A DNA stretch of 64,000 bases, from contig NZ_FTMA01000001.1 of the NCBI RefSeq assembly GCF_900155985.1, forward strand, positions 930,001-994,000, written 5' to 3'. A program made the translations under genes and the position numbers. Shown here piece by piece: positions 35,958-45,683 of this stretch (within the stretch, counting starts at the first letter, position 1; every line of letters starts with the position of its first letter). The stretch comes from Maribacter ulvicola. Its GTDB lineage: Bacteria; Bacteroidota; Bacteroidia; Flavobacteriales; Flavobacteriaceae. The notes under the pieces were generated by a model. The model saw only the letters and a list, made by a program, of their open reading frames with translations, ran no database searches and was not told where the DNA came from.

Positions 35958-38451
35958 TTGGTCTTACATCATATTTATAATTTGCATATTTTGGTCTATT
36001 AAGATACAAGCGCAAACTTCGGAAGAAAAGATTCCGCTTAAAGTTGTGCTCAATAATTTGTCAGACCAACATAAAGTGCAGTTCAATTATCAAAGTGATT
36101 TATTAAGTGAAATAACTGTTTTTCCACTTCCGAAAAAGAGTACGCTTAATGAAAACTTAAAGCACATAGAATCTGAAACTTCATTGCGGTTTACCAAAAT
36201 TGGTGCATCTATATACACTATTACTAAACCGTTTATAATTTGTGGTTATTTACAGGATGTTATTTCACTACATCCACTTTATGGAGCGACAATTAGGGGA
36301 GAAATACAAACCAAAATAACAGATGATAAAGGCTTTTTTGAAATATTTGTGAATTCATTAGATGAAGCCATCGAAATTCGGTTTTTAGGTTTTAAGACGA
36401 TAAAAAAGCAAGCCAGATTTTTTACCTTAGAAGAATGTGCCACAATAAGTATGTATGAAGAAAAACAGCAAATCGATGCTGTAGTTGTTGAAGGCTATTT
36501 GGTGCGAGGTATCGACAAAAAAAGTAATGGAACAACCGAAATTAATTTCTCTAAATTTACTTCGCTTCCTGGTCTTATAGAAACAGATGTTTTACAAACA
36601 GTACAGGCATTACCTGGTGTATTGAGTATAGATGAAACCGTTTCCAACATAAATATTAGAGGCGGTTCACACGACCAGAATTTGATATTGTGGGACGATA
36701 TTAAAATGTATCAATCGGGTCATTTTTTTGGGTTGATTTCCAGCTTTAATCCGCAAATCACAAAAACAGCAACAGTCATTACCAACGGTACTGATGCTTC
36801 ATATTCCGATGGTGTTTCTGGCAGTATTCAGATGAATACTGATAAACAAATACAAAGTAATTTTGAAGGTAGTTTAGGTGTGAATTTTATAAGCACAGAT
36901 GTTTTTGCAGACGTTCCTTTAGGCGAAAAATCTTCATTACAAATAGCTGGTCGAAGGTCAATTCACGACTTTGTTAATACACCTACCTATAATGTTTATT
37001 TTGATAGGGTAGCACAACAAACTGAAATAGCAAATAATGTTGAAAGCGTGGTAAATTCTAATCAGAATTTCAACTTTTATGATACGTCCCTACGTTGGTT
37101 GTACAATCCTTCTGAAAAAGACCGTATTCGATTTAATTTCATTCTTATCAATAACAATTTAACCTTTGATGAGACCTTAATGACCAATCTAGATTTAGAT
37201 ACAAAAACAAGTAGTCTTTCGCAAAACAGTATCGCAGCAGGATTAAGTTATGAACGCCAATGGAATGACCATTTTTCAACACACTTCAACGTTTACAATA
37301 CAGATTATAAATTACAGGCCATTAACGCCAATGTGTTGCAGCAACAGCAATTTTTACAAGAAAACGTAGTTTCTGAAACTGGAATAAAATTTAAGGGTTT
37401 ATACAAATGGGACAACCTATTTTTAGAAGCAGGCTATCAATTTATAGAGTCTGAAGTCGTAAATACTAATGATATCGATGTGCCGCGTTTTTTAAGAAGA
37501 GACTCGGAGGTTTTAAGAGAACACGCTTTTTTTGTGCAAAGCCAATATGAAAATAACAATAGGGACTTTTCAGTACGACCCGGAATACGACTTAATTACA
37601 TAGATAAATTTAATGTTCTTCTTGCAGAGCCAAGATTAAGTATTAGAAAAAAACTTGGGCAGCATTTTCAAATAGAAGCTTTAGGCGAATTGAAACACCA
37701 AAACACTTCACAAATAGTAAACTTCCAAAATGACTTTTTGGGCGTGGAAAAAAGAAGATGGCAACTTACCGATAACTATAGTATCCCTATTTTAAAAAGC
37801 AAGCAAGCTTCTTTAAGTTTACAATTTTCTAATAAAGGATGGCTTGTAGATGCAACAGGCTATAACAAAGAGGTTGTCGGTATCACATCCCAAAGCCAAA
37901 GCTTTACCACTAAATATGAGTTTACAAAAACAACGGGAAATTATAATATACTAGGCCTTGATTTTTTAATACGTAAACAATTTAAGAATTTAAGTAGCTG
38001 GTTAAGTTACTCTTACATGATTAATGAATATACTTTCAATAATCTTGAAGATATACAATTCCCCAGTAATTTTGACGCCACACATTCCTTTAATTTCGGG
38101 ACAACTTATTCAAATAACAGACTCAATATTTCTGCTGGACTTAATTATAGAACAGGAAAACCAACTTCTATACCCTTGCAAGGAAATGAAATTCTAAATC
38201 AACAAGTTAATTTTGATGTCGCGAATAATACTAGAATTCCGGAATTTTTTAGAGTAGACCTATCAGCGATTTATAAATTGAAACTATCTAAAGGTTTACG
38301 AACAGAAATAGGCGCATCCGTCTGGAATGCTCTAAATAAAGAAAATACCATCAATAACTATTATCGCGTTGGTGCAGACAATAGACCTATTAAGTTTTCA
38401 AGAGAATCGTTAGGTCTGACCACTAATTTTATGGTGCGTTTTTACTTTTAG
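35944..38451 (+). CDS. FecA-like TonB-dependent receptor with signalling domain
   Basis: 835 residues from the ATG at 35944; a TTG at 35932 is also in frame. After the signal peptide comes an STN-type signalling domain (about 23-95), a carboxypeptidase-regulatory-like domain (about 100-175), a plug with VSNINIRGGSHDQNLILWD, and a 22-strand barrel. No SusD partner follows. The STN domain plus upstream sigma and FecR indicate substrate-induced transcription of this operon. The substrate is unknown. Confidence 0.9.
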   Translation: MQKSSWSYIIFIICIFWSIKIQAQTSEEKIPLKVVLNNLSDQHKVQFNYQSDLLSEITVFPLPKKSTLNENLKHIESETSLRFTKIGASIYTITKPFIICGYLQDVISLHPLYGATIRGEIQTKITDDKGFFEIFVNSLDEAIEIRFLGFKTIKKQARFFTLEECATISMYEEKQQIDAVVVEGYLVRGIDKKSNGTTEINFSKFTSLPGLIETDVLQTVQALPGVLSIDETVSNINIRGGSHDQNLILWDDIKMYQSGHFFGLISSFNPQITKTATVITNGTDASYSDGVSGSIQMNTDKQIQSNFEGSLGVNFISTDVFADVPLGEKSSLQIAGRRSIHDFVNTPTYNVYFDRVAQQTEIANNVESVVNSNQNFNFYDTSLRWLYNPSEKDRIRFNFILINNNLTFDETLMTNLDLDTKTSSLSQNSIAAGLSYERQWNDHFSTHFNVYNTDYKLQAINANVLQQQQFLQENVVSETGIKFKGLYKWDNLFLEAGYQFIESEVVNTNDIDVPRFLRRDSEVLREHAFFVQSQYENNNRDFSVRPGIRLNYIDKFNVLLAEPRLSIRKKLGQHFQIEALGELKHQNTSQIVNFQNDFLGVEKRRWQLTDNYSIPILKSKQASLSLQFSNKGWLVDATGYNKEVVGITSQSQSFTTKYEFTKTTGNYNILGLDFLIRKQFKNLSSWLSYSYMINEYTFNNLEDIQFPSNFDATHSFNFGTTYSNNRLNISAGLNYRTGKPTSIPLQGNEILNQQVNFDVANNTRIPEFFRVDLSAIYKLKLSKGLRTEIGASVWNALNKENTINNYYRVGADNRPIKFSRESLGLTTNFMVRFYF

Positions 38452-38454
38452 GGA

Positions 38455-39582
38455 TTAATTCCAATGACCGCTTGCAACGTAAAGCCTTTTCAATTGAATA
38501 AGTTGTACTTCGTTTTTGAAGTATTCATTACTCAGCATCTTCTTAAGCTGACTTACGGTTTCTTTAGAAGTAAATCCAGCAGTCCTACATAACGTATCAA
38601 ATTTTTGCATTTCTTCAAATTTGAACTTTGCCTTTTCGACAAATTGTTCTGCATTCTCAGCTTCCTCATAACTTGACTGAATCTGGAAATGCCTTTCGAT
38701 AGTGCCAGGTTTACCAATGATTAATTTTTCGGCATTGCCTTGGATGATTGCATTTGTAGTAAAAACATAATCTCTGTCGTGTACCATTCTATGAATTCGA
38801 GTTTGACCATCTGCAATATTATTTGGGAATATTTCTAAATAATACTTTGTATCTAAAGGAAGTGTAATTACAGCATTCGGGTCAAATAACCCATCAAAAC
38901 GTGTCGTTTTAATTCCACGTATAGATACTGGATTATCACAAGTTATTAAGGGCGCATTTGCATCATTGATTCTATGGACATTTATAGTGCAATCGTATTT
39001 AAAGTCCACAAACTCTTTCCATTTTTCGAGATGTTGTACTAAAAACACAACTCTGTTTCTTTCTTTAAATTCCTCTCTAACTTTATCAATATCTTTTAAA
39101 TTGAACTCGTGGCGAACATTTTCAAAAGTGAATTTGACTTCACCATCTTTATCAGCGTATAAAACCATCCTATCTAAAATCTGGTCGGTAAAAGCATTTT
39201 GATGATTAAGAAACCTTGGTGTACGGAAATAGAGTGAAAGGCAGACATATAGTATTTGCTTTTTTTGGTCAGCAGTTAACACTTTAACACTTTCATCAAT
39301 AAGCAGTTTATAAATCTTAGGGAATTCTGAATCTACGTGTTCGGCAAAGTGATGTTCTAAATCATATTTCCTGTCAATCTCAGCATTTGGTATTGTGTAA
39401 AGATTCTTTTTGAAACAAATACTTTTTGTGCTAATCTGCTCAATAAGTAAATCATCTTCTAGCCTATATGCATCTACAAAATAATTGCCCTTTTTTTCTT
39501 CGACACCAAAATTTTTTAAATAGGAACGGGGAATATAATGTTGTTTGATGGGTTCGTTTTTAGCCATATTTTTAATGTTCAC
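38455..39582 (-). CDS. DUF4238 protein
   Basis: 375 residues from the GTG at 39582 (GTGA overlap with the upstream stop); an ATG at 39567 is the alternative. The N terminus KQHYIPRSYLKNFG and the later block CDNPVSI are DUF4238 signatures. The family's biochemistry is unknown. It is the third gene of a tight leftward operon with a frameshifted coiled-coil gene and an HNH-like gene, next to the ICE integrase. That location favours an accessory, possibly defensive role. Confidence 0.82.
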   Translation of the reverse strand: MNIKNMAKNEPIKQHYIPRSYLKNFGVEEKKGNYFVDAYRLEDDLLIEQISTKSICFKKNLYTIPNAEIDRKYDLEHHFAEHVDSEFPKIYKLLIDESVKVLTADQKKQILYVCLSLYFRTPRFLNHQNAFTDQILDRMVLYADKDGEVKFTFENVRHEFNLKDIDKVREEFKERNRVVFLVQHLEKWKEFVDFKYDCTINVHRINDANAPLITCDNPVSIRGIKTTRFDGLFDPNAVITLPLDTKYYLEIFPNNIADGQTRIHRMVHDRDYVFTTNAIIQGNAEKLIIGKPGTIERHFQIQSSYEEAENAEQFVEKAKFKFEEMQKFDTLCRTAGFTSKETVSQLKKMLSNEYFKNEVQLIQLKRLYVASGHWN

Positions 39583-40289
39583 TTGTATAATCCAGGAATA
39601 TATGTCTTGGGTGTTAAAAAAGGAATAGACAATCTTGCTTGAGCGGTTTGATTAAAATTATAGTTTTTGAAGTCAGTAATTTCGAAAAAATCGTTTCGAG
39701 TTGGTTCAGAATTTAAGGCATAGACAATTCCAAAAGGTGGAAATGTAATTTCGCCCAAAGTATGATACCCTTTTTTAGTTCTTGCCATTCCCCAACCGTT
39801 TCTTACTTGCTTAGTTGTGGTATGGTAAATAAATACTCTTAAACTGTCTGGAAGTGCTTTTGAATCTTTATCTAGGATAAAATTAGAAAGTCCTTCTAAG
39901 TTTAATAACTGGTCGCTTGTGTCGATAGACATAAACATCGATAGTGCTTGTTTCAATATATTTAATGGCTGAATGGCATATTCAAAAATAATAGTCTGTG
40001 ATGCCCAGATTCTATTAGTTAAAGCCATCATACCCATATAGGCAAATTTCTTATAGCTTTCGCCATAGTAACTGCCTGTTAGATTATTACAGGTTTTGCA
40101 TAAATAATATCCACCTGCACCATTATTGCTGAGAATACGCTTGCCATATAGGTAACTTTCTTTATCGTGAAGATGAACAGATTTTTGAAAGAATACAGGA
40201 TTTGAGTTAAAGGCGCTTTGCGGTGGAACGTGCTCAAACGTTAATTTTTTGTGCTTACCACATATTCTGCAAATTCCTTCTTTCTTCAA
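39579..40289 (-). CDS. HNH-like zinc-knuckle protein
   Basis: 236 residues. The N-terminal 75 residues have CRICGKHKKLTFEHVPPQSA and YLCKTCNNLTGSYYG: two CxxC pairs bracketing an EHVPP element and a CxxCN-x3-G tail. This is the layout of HNH_5-like endonuclease domains. The remaining 160 residues are unrecognised. It starts 6 bases after the restored end of the upstream gene and overlaps the DUF4238 gene by 4. Nuclease activity is predicted only from the motif. Confidence 0.7.
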   Translation of the reverse strand: MKKEGICRICGKHKKLTFEHVPPQSAFNSNPVFFQKSVHLHDKESYLYGKRILSNNGAGGYYLCKTCNNLTGSYYGESYKKFAYMGMMALTNRIWASQTIIFEYAIQPLNILKQALSMFMSIDTSDQLLNLEGLSNFILDKDSKALPDSLRVFIYHTTTKQVRNGWGMARTKKGYHTLGEITFPPFGIVYALNSEPTRNDFFEITDFKNYNFNQTAQARLSIPFLTPKTYIPGLYK

Positions 40290-40295
40290 ATTAAG

Positions 40296-41413
40296 TTAAT
40301 TAACAGCTTCATCCTCACTCTCAAAAGTTCTAGTAACACTTATATCAGGCTCAGGGTTATTCACAAAAAATGAAATGGTAGATGAACCATCAATAGGTTG
40401 TCTATCAGAAAACACATATTTCGTAACTTCATATTCAGACTGTTTTTTTTCTGAAATAAGTTTTTGATTTTTTTTGTAATTATTGTTAATAGTTTCATTG
40501 ATTAAAAAGGCAGTATTTCATTAGTAAATTCTTTGAAGATTTCACTTGCAACTGCTTTATCAAAAGCTTCGGCAGCAACTAAATCATATAATTTTGATTT
40601 TAATAGTTGTCCGAACGATTTTTTGTTAAGATTTGGAATATCATCTCTCAACTCGTCGAACTCGTCAAAGATTATTTGCTGGCCAAAACCTAATCCTTCT
40701 ATCTTAACAAGAACTTCCTTTATAAGATTTTTTAATTCCTCATCAGAACTACTAATTTTTGAATAGTCCGTTACTTTGGCTTTTCTTGCCTGTTCAATCA
40801 TATACTTTCCTTCCAAGGTTAGTTTAGCATTGACATTTCGACCATTCATACATTCAATAAATCCTCTGTTCTCTAACATTCTACCATAATCCCAATCTTC
40901 ACCACTGCCATTCAATTTTACACCATTACCTTCAAGAATCCATTTTATAGAATGGTATTTTCTGTCATTGTATAGGTCATAAAGTTTAGAAAGAATAAGG
41001 TCAAGTCTGCCTTCGGTATCGAGGCTTTTGCGTTTCTCTAAATCAATTTCGTCCGCCCGCACAATGGCATCTGAAATGAATAACATTTTCAAGTAGTAGT
41101 CAAGCCCGTTGATTTCATCTTTTAGTGCTTGAATGTCATTCTTAACCCTTTGGTCAACACCTAGCTTAAAACCAGTAGAATAACCTCTTTGCGCTTTGAA
41201 TTCGTTGGCGAAATTTCTATTTTCTGGTTTAAAGGATGTACTAACATAATTAATAACAGTCTTTTCCCAAGACTGTTTTTCTTCCTTTAATTCATTCAGA
41301 GAGTCTTCAGTTCTAGCTACTTTATATTTTTCAAAAAGAGCATTTCCTTCAGACTGAAACTCTTCGAGTTTCCTTTTAAATTCTTCCCATTTAACCTTTA
41401 ATATCATACGCAT
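40296..41413 (-). pseudogene. Unknown coiled-coil protein, frameshifted near its C terminus
   Basis: The main frame runs 41413-40502 (303 residues): helical, charged, with coiled-coil segments (WEEFKRKLEEFQSEGNALF), then a winged-helix-like part (MLENRGFIECMNG, AKLTLEGKYMIEQARKAK). It stops in CCT TTT TAA. If the five-T run had one more T, reading continues for 68 residues (through INETINNNYKKNQ and VTRTFESEDEAVN) to a stop at 40298-40296, 6 bases before the next ATG. So the gene is either damaged, mis-sequenced, or uses frameshifting. No family recognised. Confidence 0.6.
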
Positions 41414-41499
41414 AAAATTATGCTCGTAAAGGTATGGGAATCAGAATGGAAAATGTTAAAATTCTACTTCAAGATGTTGACAGGTGGTAAACAAATCAT

Positions 41500-42714
41500 T
41501 TAAAAGTTGATTACACTATCTAAAGCATCATCTGTGTCTTTATGAATGAAGTTAGCTTGATAGCTAATGGTTGTTTTTAGGTCGCTATGACGGTAGAGTT
41601 TTTGAAGCATTTTAATTGGGATTTTATCCTCAGATAGATTTCCAAAGCTATGACGTGCAATATGCATAGTCACTTTCTTTTTAATTTTTGCTTTCTTGGC
41701 AACTTCAACTAAGTATTTGTTGAATTTTTTCGTAGCTGTTTTAGTTTTAGCATAGACGTCTTTAGCATCGTTAAATTCGGCTTTTTTCAACTCTGGAAAA
41801 ACAAAATCTTCATCACTTTTTTTGTCTTTCCTATAACATTCTAGAATGGTTAAGGCTTTTTCAGGAATTTTAAGAGAAAGTAATTTCGAATTCTTATTCA
41901 TTCTGTAATGTAATCTTTCGTCATAAATATCAGACCATCTTATTTCGAGAACATCGGCAGCTCTAATACCAGCAAAATAGAAGCTAAATAACCAAACATT
42001 ACGAGCGTGGGTTTCACTCTTGGTTAAATTTTTTACGGCTTCAAAAGCTACTATATCTTTTTTATTAAGTCCTATTTTTTCAGTTTCTGGAAACTTAATC
42101 CTAATCTTATCAGAACCAAATGGATAAAGCTTTCTGTCTACTAAGTTCATTTTTATTGCTCTATTATAAATGGTTCTAATAACAACCAAATTATTTACAA
42201 TTGACCTTTCTGAAAGATTAAACTGTTTCTTTAGATAGATTTTGAATTTTCTTAAGAACTGTTCGTCAATTTCGGGAAAGGTTAGTTGCTTACTTTTATT
42301 GAAGTTTATAACGTGATTCACACGGACTTTGTCCGCAGATAACTGAGCAAGCTTATTATTTTCTTCAAGTTCAAAAAGAAAATCATTCGCTACATCATAA
42401 AAAGTACTTGATTTAGGTTCGGAATATAGAGACTCTTTAATCTGATTCGCTGAATAATCCTTTTTCTCAGACTGTAAATCTATAAGCGCTCTATTGACCT
42501 CTAATAATTTTGTAGCTAATAAATTATTCAATCTTCCCGAATTAGAATTGGATTTTTTAACTCGTGATTTATTTTCATCCCAATCTTTTAAATCAACGTA
42601 ATGACCTATATAATGATATGTAGATTTACGATTTTTAGTAATTCGTACTGCCAATGGATATAGCCCTTCTTTATTTACCTTTTTTCTTATTACAATTTTT
42701 GCGTTCGATGCCAT
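41500..42714 (-). CDS. Tyrosine recombinase/integrase of the ICE
   Basis: 404 residues from the ATG at 42714; an upstream frame extends to 42771. N-terminal arm-binding domain (KIVIRKKVNKEGLYPLAVRI), SAM-like core-binding domain (about 105-200), catalytic domain with FAGIRAADVLEIRW (Arg I), HIARHSFGNL (HxxR), LYRHSDLKTT (His III) and the tyrosine in TISYQ. It lies 155 bases from the tRNA-Leu fragment, pointing away from it, as expected for the enzyme that inserts the element in the tRNA gene. Confidence 0.92.
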   Translation of the reverse strand: MASNAKIVIRKKVNKEGLYPLAVRITKNRKSTYHYIGHYVDLKDWDENKSRVKKSNSNSGRLNNLLATKLLEVNRALIDLQSEKKDYSANQIKESLYSEPKSSTFYDVANDFLFELEENNKLAQLSADKVRVNHVINFNKSKQLTFPEIDEQFLRKFKIYLKKQFNLSERSIVNNLVVIRTIYNRAIKMNLVDRKLYPFGSDKIRIKFPETEKIGLNKKDIVAFEAVKNLTKSETHARNVWLFSFYFAGIRAADVLEIRWSDIYDERLHYRMNKNSKLLSLKIPEKALTILECYRKDKKSDEDFVFPELKKAEFNDAKDVYAKTKTATKKFNKYLVEVAKKAKIKKKVTMHIARHSFGNLSEDKIPIKMLQKLYRHSDLKTTISYQANFIHKDTDDALDSVINF

Positions 42715-42750
42715 ACCCTTAAAATTTAGAATATAAAGATAATCATTTTT

Positions 42751-42770
42751 GGTACAACATAGGTACAACA
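42751..42770. repeat. Direct repeat GGTACAACA beside the integrase start
   Basis: Two exact GGTACAACA copies at 42751-42759 and 42762-42770 (11-bp period), between the integrase ATG and the att core. They could be arm-type integrase sites or an operator. Confidence 0.5.
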
Positions 42771-42868
42771 AATATTGATTTTAAATGCTTTTAAATGAAA
42801 TCATATAAAATTAAAATATTGCTAATCAATTGATTATAATAGTATTTAATAAATTTTGATACTAAAAT

Positions 42869-42923
42869 CGCTGGATTCAAAATCCAGTTCTTCGGAGTGC
42901 GGGTTCGATTCCCGCCTCGAGTA
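42869..42923 (+). other. attR: 3' part of a tRNA-Leu(CAA) gene
   Basis: CTGGA-TTCAAAA-TCCAG is an anticodon arm with anticodon CAA (42878-42880). A long variable arm with a TTCG loop, the T arm GCGGG-TTCGATT-CCCGC and the acceptor strand CTCGAGT plus discriminator A follow; CCA is not encoded. The 5' half (acceptor strand and D arm) is absent; AT-rich DNA replaces it. This is the remnant left at one end when an element integrates into the tRNA 3' part. The functional gene should be at the other ICE end, left of the window. Confidence 0.85.
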
Positions 42924-42930
42924 CTTTTAA

Positions 42931-42962
42931 AAAAAGCTGAGATCTACATCTCAGCTTTTTTT
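42931..42962 (+). terminator. Terminator of the split tRNA-Leu locus
   Basis: AAAAAGCTGAGAT and ATCTCAGCTTTTT form a 13-bp perfect stem with loop CTAC, followed by TTTATG. It lies 7 bases after the tRNA end. The following 43,000-43,308 shows no gene. Confidence 0.85.
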
Positions 42963-43308
42963 ATGATTTTAAAACAGCTTGATATTCACCTTAATTACCT
43001 CGTTTTTTTAGAATGACCCAAGAGTGTAATAATGCTCCTTGAACGTATCGTGCATTTTTAATTTTAGACATATGGTAAACTTCACCTTGTATTTTTTATT
43101 AGGAGGTTGAAAAACATGTTTTTAGGTGGTCAACATTTAGAGGCTTGGCTCTGTAAATTTTAAAGACATATGTTTTAATACTAAGAGTGAATTATGAATG
43201 TGAATGCAGGGTTTGTGTAAGTTCACATCAAAATAGTAGGGGTTTACAACTATTTTTATAGAAAGACAGAAATATGGTTTACTATTGTTTATTACTTAAT
43301 TATCAAGA

Positions 43309-45228
43309 ATGAGTTTGTTTAATACATCAATAGTTATTTCACTTTACACGGTGTTAATGTTTTGCGCAATTGGTTCTGCCCAGAATGTTACCGATGATTT
43401 CAGTTCCGGGAATTATACCGGCGGGGCTAATTGGCTTTCTAATTGGTCAGAAAGTGACAGCGGCGGAGCTTCTGGAGGATATATTAGGGTTAGCTCCCAA
43501 CAACTACGGTTCAATTATTTATGGAATGAAACTATACAACGAAGCACAAACATTGCAACGGCAACTTCTGCTACCTTGAGTTTAGATTGGTCATCAAGTA
43601 ACTTATCGCTCAATAAAGATTTAGATATACAAATATCTAATGGAAGTGGTGGTTTTACACATATTGGTAGTGTGGGAGGATTAGGGATTTCATCAGGAAC
43701 GTTCTCTTTTGATATCTCTGCTTATATTTCTGCAAATACAACTATTAAAATTGGCAATGATGAAGTTAGTTCGGGAAACTGGAGTAATTCAAATGCTACT
43801 GTTTTATTGGATAATATTGTTATAGCTATTACTTCGGTACCGGTTCCGGTACCTAATGATAATGACGGTGACTTAATTGTAGATGCTTTAGATTTGGATG
43901 ATGATAATGATGGTATACCAGATGTTCTTGAATATTGTTCTACAACGGAATTATCAGATTTACCTTCAATAAATGCCGGGGGAGATAGAACCATTTCTTA
44001 TACACATACCGATACAGGATATTTGCAATTTGATTTTATGACCTTGGATAATTCCTTTCAATTTTCTGTAAATGGAACCAATATTCATAATAGGATCCTT
44101 CAGTTTGAATCTGGTGCTTATAATTCTGGGACTGAGGTGTTAATGCGAACAGCTGTGGGTGGTAATTTATTATATAGTCCTTGGGTAGTAAATACGAACG
44201 GATTACCAAGGATTAGGCTTATTATCGGTGAAGAAGGTCAGGTACAGGTTTATGCAACCCGAAATAGCAATTCTACAGCCTTAGAACTATTGGTAACTAG
44301 TGATGGAAGTCTGTTTAATACCCTGCCGTGGGTTGCGGGAAGTGCTAATAATTTTTTGTTGACTAATCCTGATGAGGGTGGACCAGAAGGGCTTACCGGT
44401 AATCTATTCTTGGGTGTTATCTGTGATACCGACGGAGACGGTATATCTAATAAATTTGATTTAGACTCTGACAATGATGGAATATATGACGTAGTGGAAA
44501 GCGGAGCCCTTTCCATATCAGGTGTTAATGATGCCGATAATAATGGGGTTATTGATGGTAATATCCTTGATTTTGGTATCAATGGATTACACGATAGTTT
44601 AGAAGATGCAGATACCTTTACTCCAGAATTGGAATATACCATTAGTGATTCAGACTCAGATTTAGATTATGATGCTTTTGAAATTGATGCAGATAACGAT
44701 CAGTGTTTTGATGTTGTAGAAGCGGGGTATACTGATGGGGACAATGATGGGATCTTAGGTTCTTCTCCCGTAACGGTAGATCCGGATAATGGTTTGGTTA
44801 CCTCTGGTGTAGACGGGTACACCACACCTGGTGATTTTGATGCGAATGGAGTTTTTGATTTTCAAGAAGCTGGCGCGATCCTTTCTGTAACGACACAGCC
44901 TGTTGATCAACAGGTTCTTGTTGGTAATACTGCTAGTTTTACGGTAGTTGCCAATAATGGTAATATTTACCAATGGCAAGTAAGTACAAATGGTGGTGTT
45001 AGCTATAATAAAGTAACGGACGGACCTGAATATTCCGGGTCACAATCCGCTACATTGAATGTTATTGAGCCTCAGCCTAATAAAAATCAATATGTATATC
45101 GCGTATAGGTTTCCTATTCAACTGGTGTTTGTCCGGCACCCGTATTGTCCTCTTCTGCGGTGTTGAGTATAAAAGTTGGTAGTGTAATCACCAACCGTCA
45201 TGTCACCTATAGGGTTAAAAAGGGGTAA
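43309..45228 (+). pseudogene. Surface protein with calcium-repeat stalk, interrupted by an in-frame stop
   Basis: Residues 1-599 are open: signal peptide to GSAQ; a lectin-like N-terminal domain; several thrombospondin-type-3-like Asp-rich repeats (DLDDDNDGIPDVLEYC, DLDSDNDGIYDVVESG, DGDNDGILG); an Ig-like domain (TTQPVDQQVLVGNTASFTV). Reading hits TAG at 45106-45108 inside the Ig domain. The same frame then continues 39 codons (VSYSTGVCPAPVL, later VITNRHVTYRVKKG) to TAA at 45226. The continuation completes a typical Ig strand pattern, so the TAG looks like a nonsense mutation. No type IX sorting domain remains. Confidence 0.75.
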
Positions 45229-45560
45229 GCTATATTGCTTTACACGTTTTAAAATAGTGCTGGTCTTTTCTTACGCCAAAACAGCTTAACATTTCATGGT
45301 CATATCTCATGAAAATTTTAAAAGTAGTTCATTGTGTGTTTTTTTTATACACCAATAAGTAGTGCTTGACTAAAACTCAATGTAATGCTCTTTTCTGGGC
45401 AGTTCCCTTTTTTACTTTAAATACGTATAAAAAGTGTTAAGGTAATGGTGTTTCTATTAGGTCTTTGCTCTTGCCTAATTACTATTGAAAATTTTTATTC
45501 TTTTTATTTTTTAGCTCACCTTGTTGCGGTTGGGAAACTACAGTACATGAAATTTTAAGA

Positions 45561-45595
45561 TAAAAAAAGCCCCGTATTGGAAGACGAGGCGGCTT
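45561..45595 (-). terminator. Minus-strand intrinsic terminator downstream of tracrRNA
   Basis: Read on the minus strand, AAGCC...GGCTT with inner CGT/ACG pairs is followed by TTTTTTT. It could end a longer tracrRNA form or back up the first terminator. The rest of 45229-45560 is AT-rich with no gene seen. Confidence 0.6.
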
Positions 45596-45622
45596 AAATC
45601 TACTTAGATAATATTTTCTTTT

Positions 45623-45642
45623 CCTTACGGAAAACCGTAAGG
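45623..45642. other. Perfect hairpin CCTTACGG-AAAA-CCGTAAGG
   Basis: An 8-bp perfect stem with a 4-base loop between the two minus-strand terminators; it may be an extra stem-loop of a long tracrRNA or a + strand terminator (T-rich follow-on). Confidence 0.5.
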
Positions 45643-45683
45643 TTCTTTATTTTTAATACCGTAATTTCATAGTGTAGAATGAT

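Noticed and set aside
35944..38451. SusC/SusD-type glycan utilisation locus
   Set aside because: The receptors at 2394 and 35944 have no SusD-like or glycoside hydrolase neighbours; the second has a FecA-type signalling domain.
42869..42923. Functional tRNA-Leu gene
   Set aside because: Anticodon, variable and T arms are present but no acceptor 5' strand or D arm precedes them; it is an att remnant.
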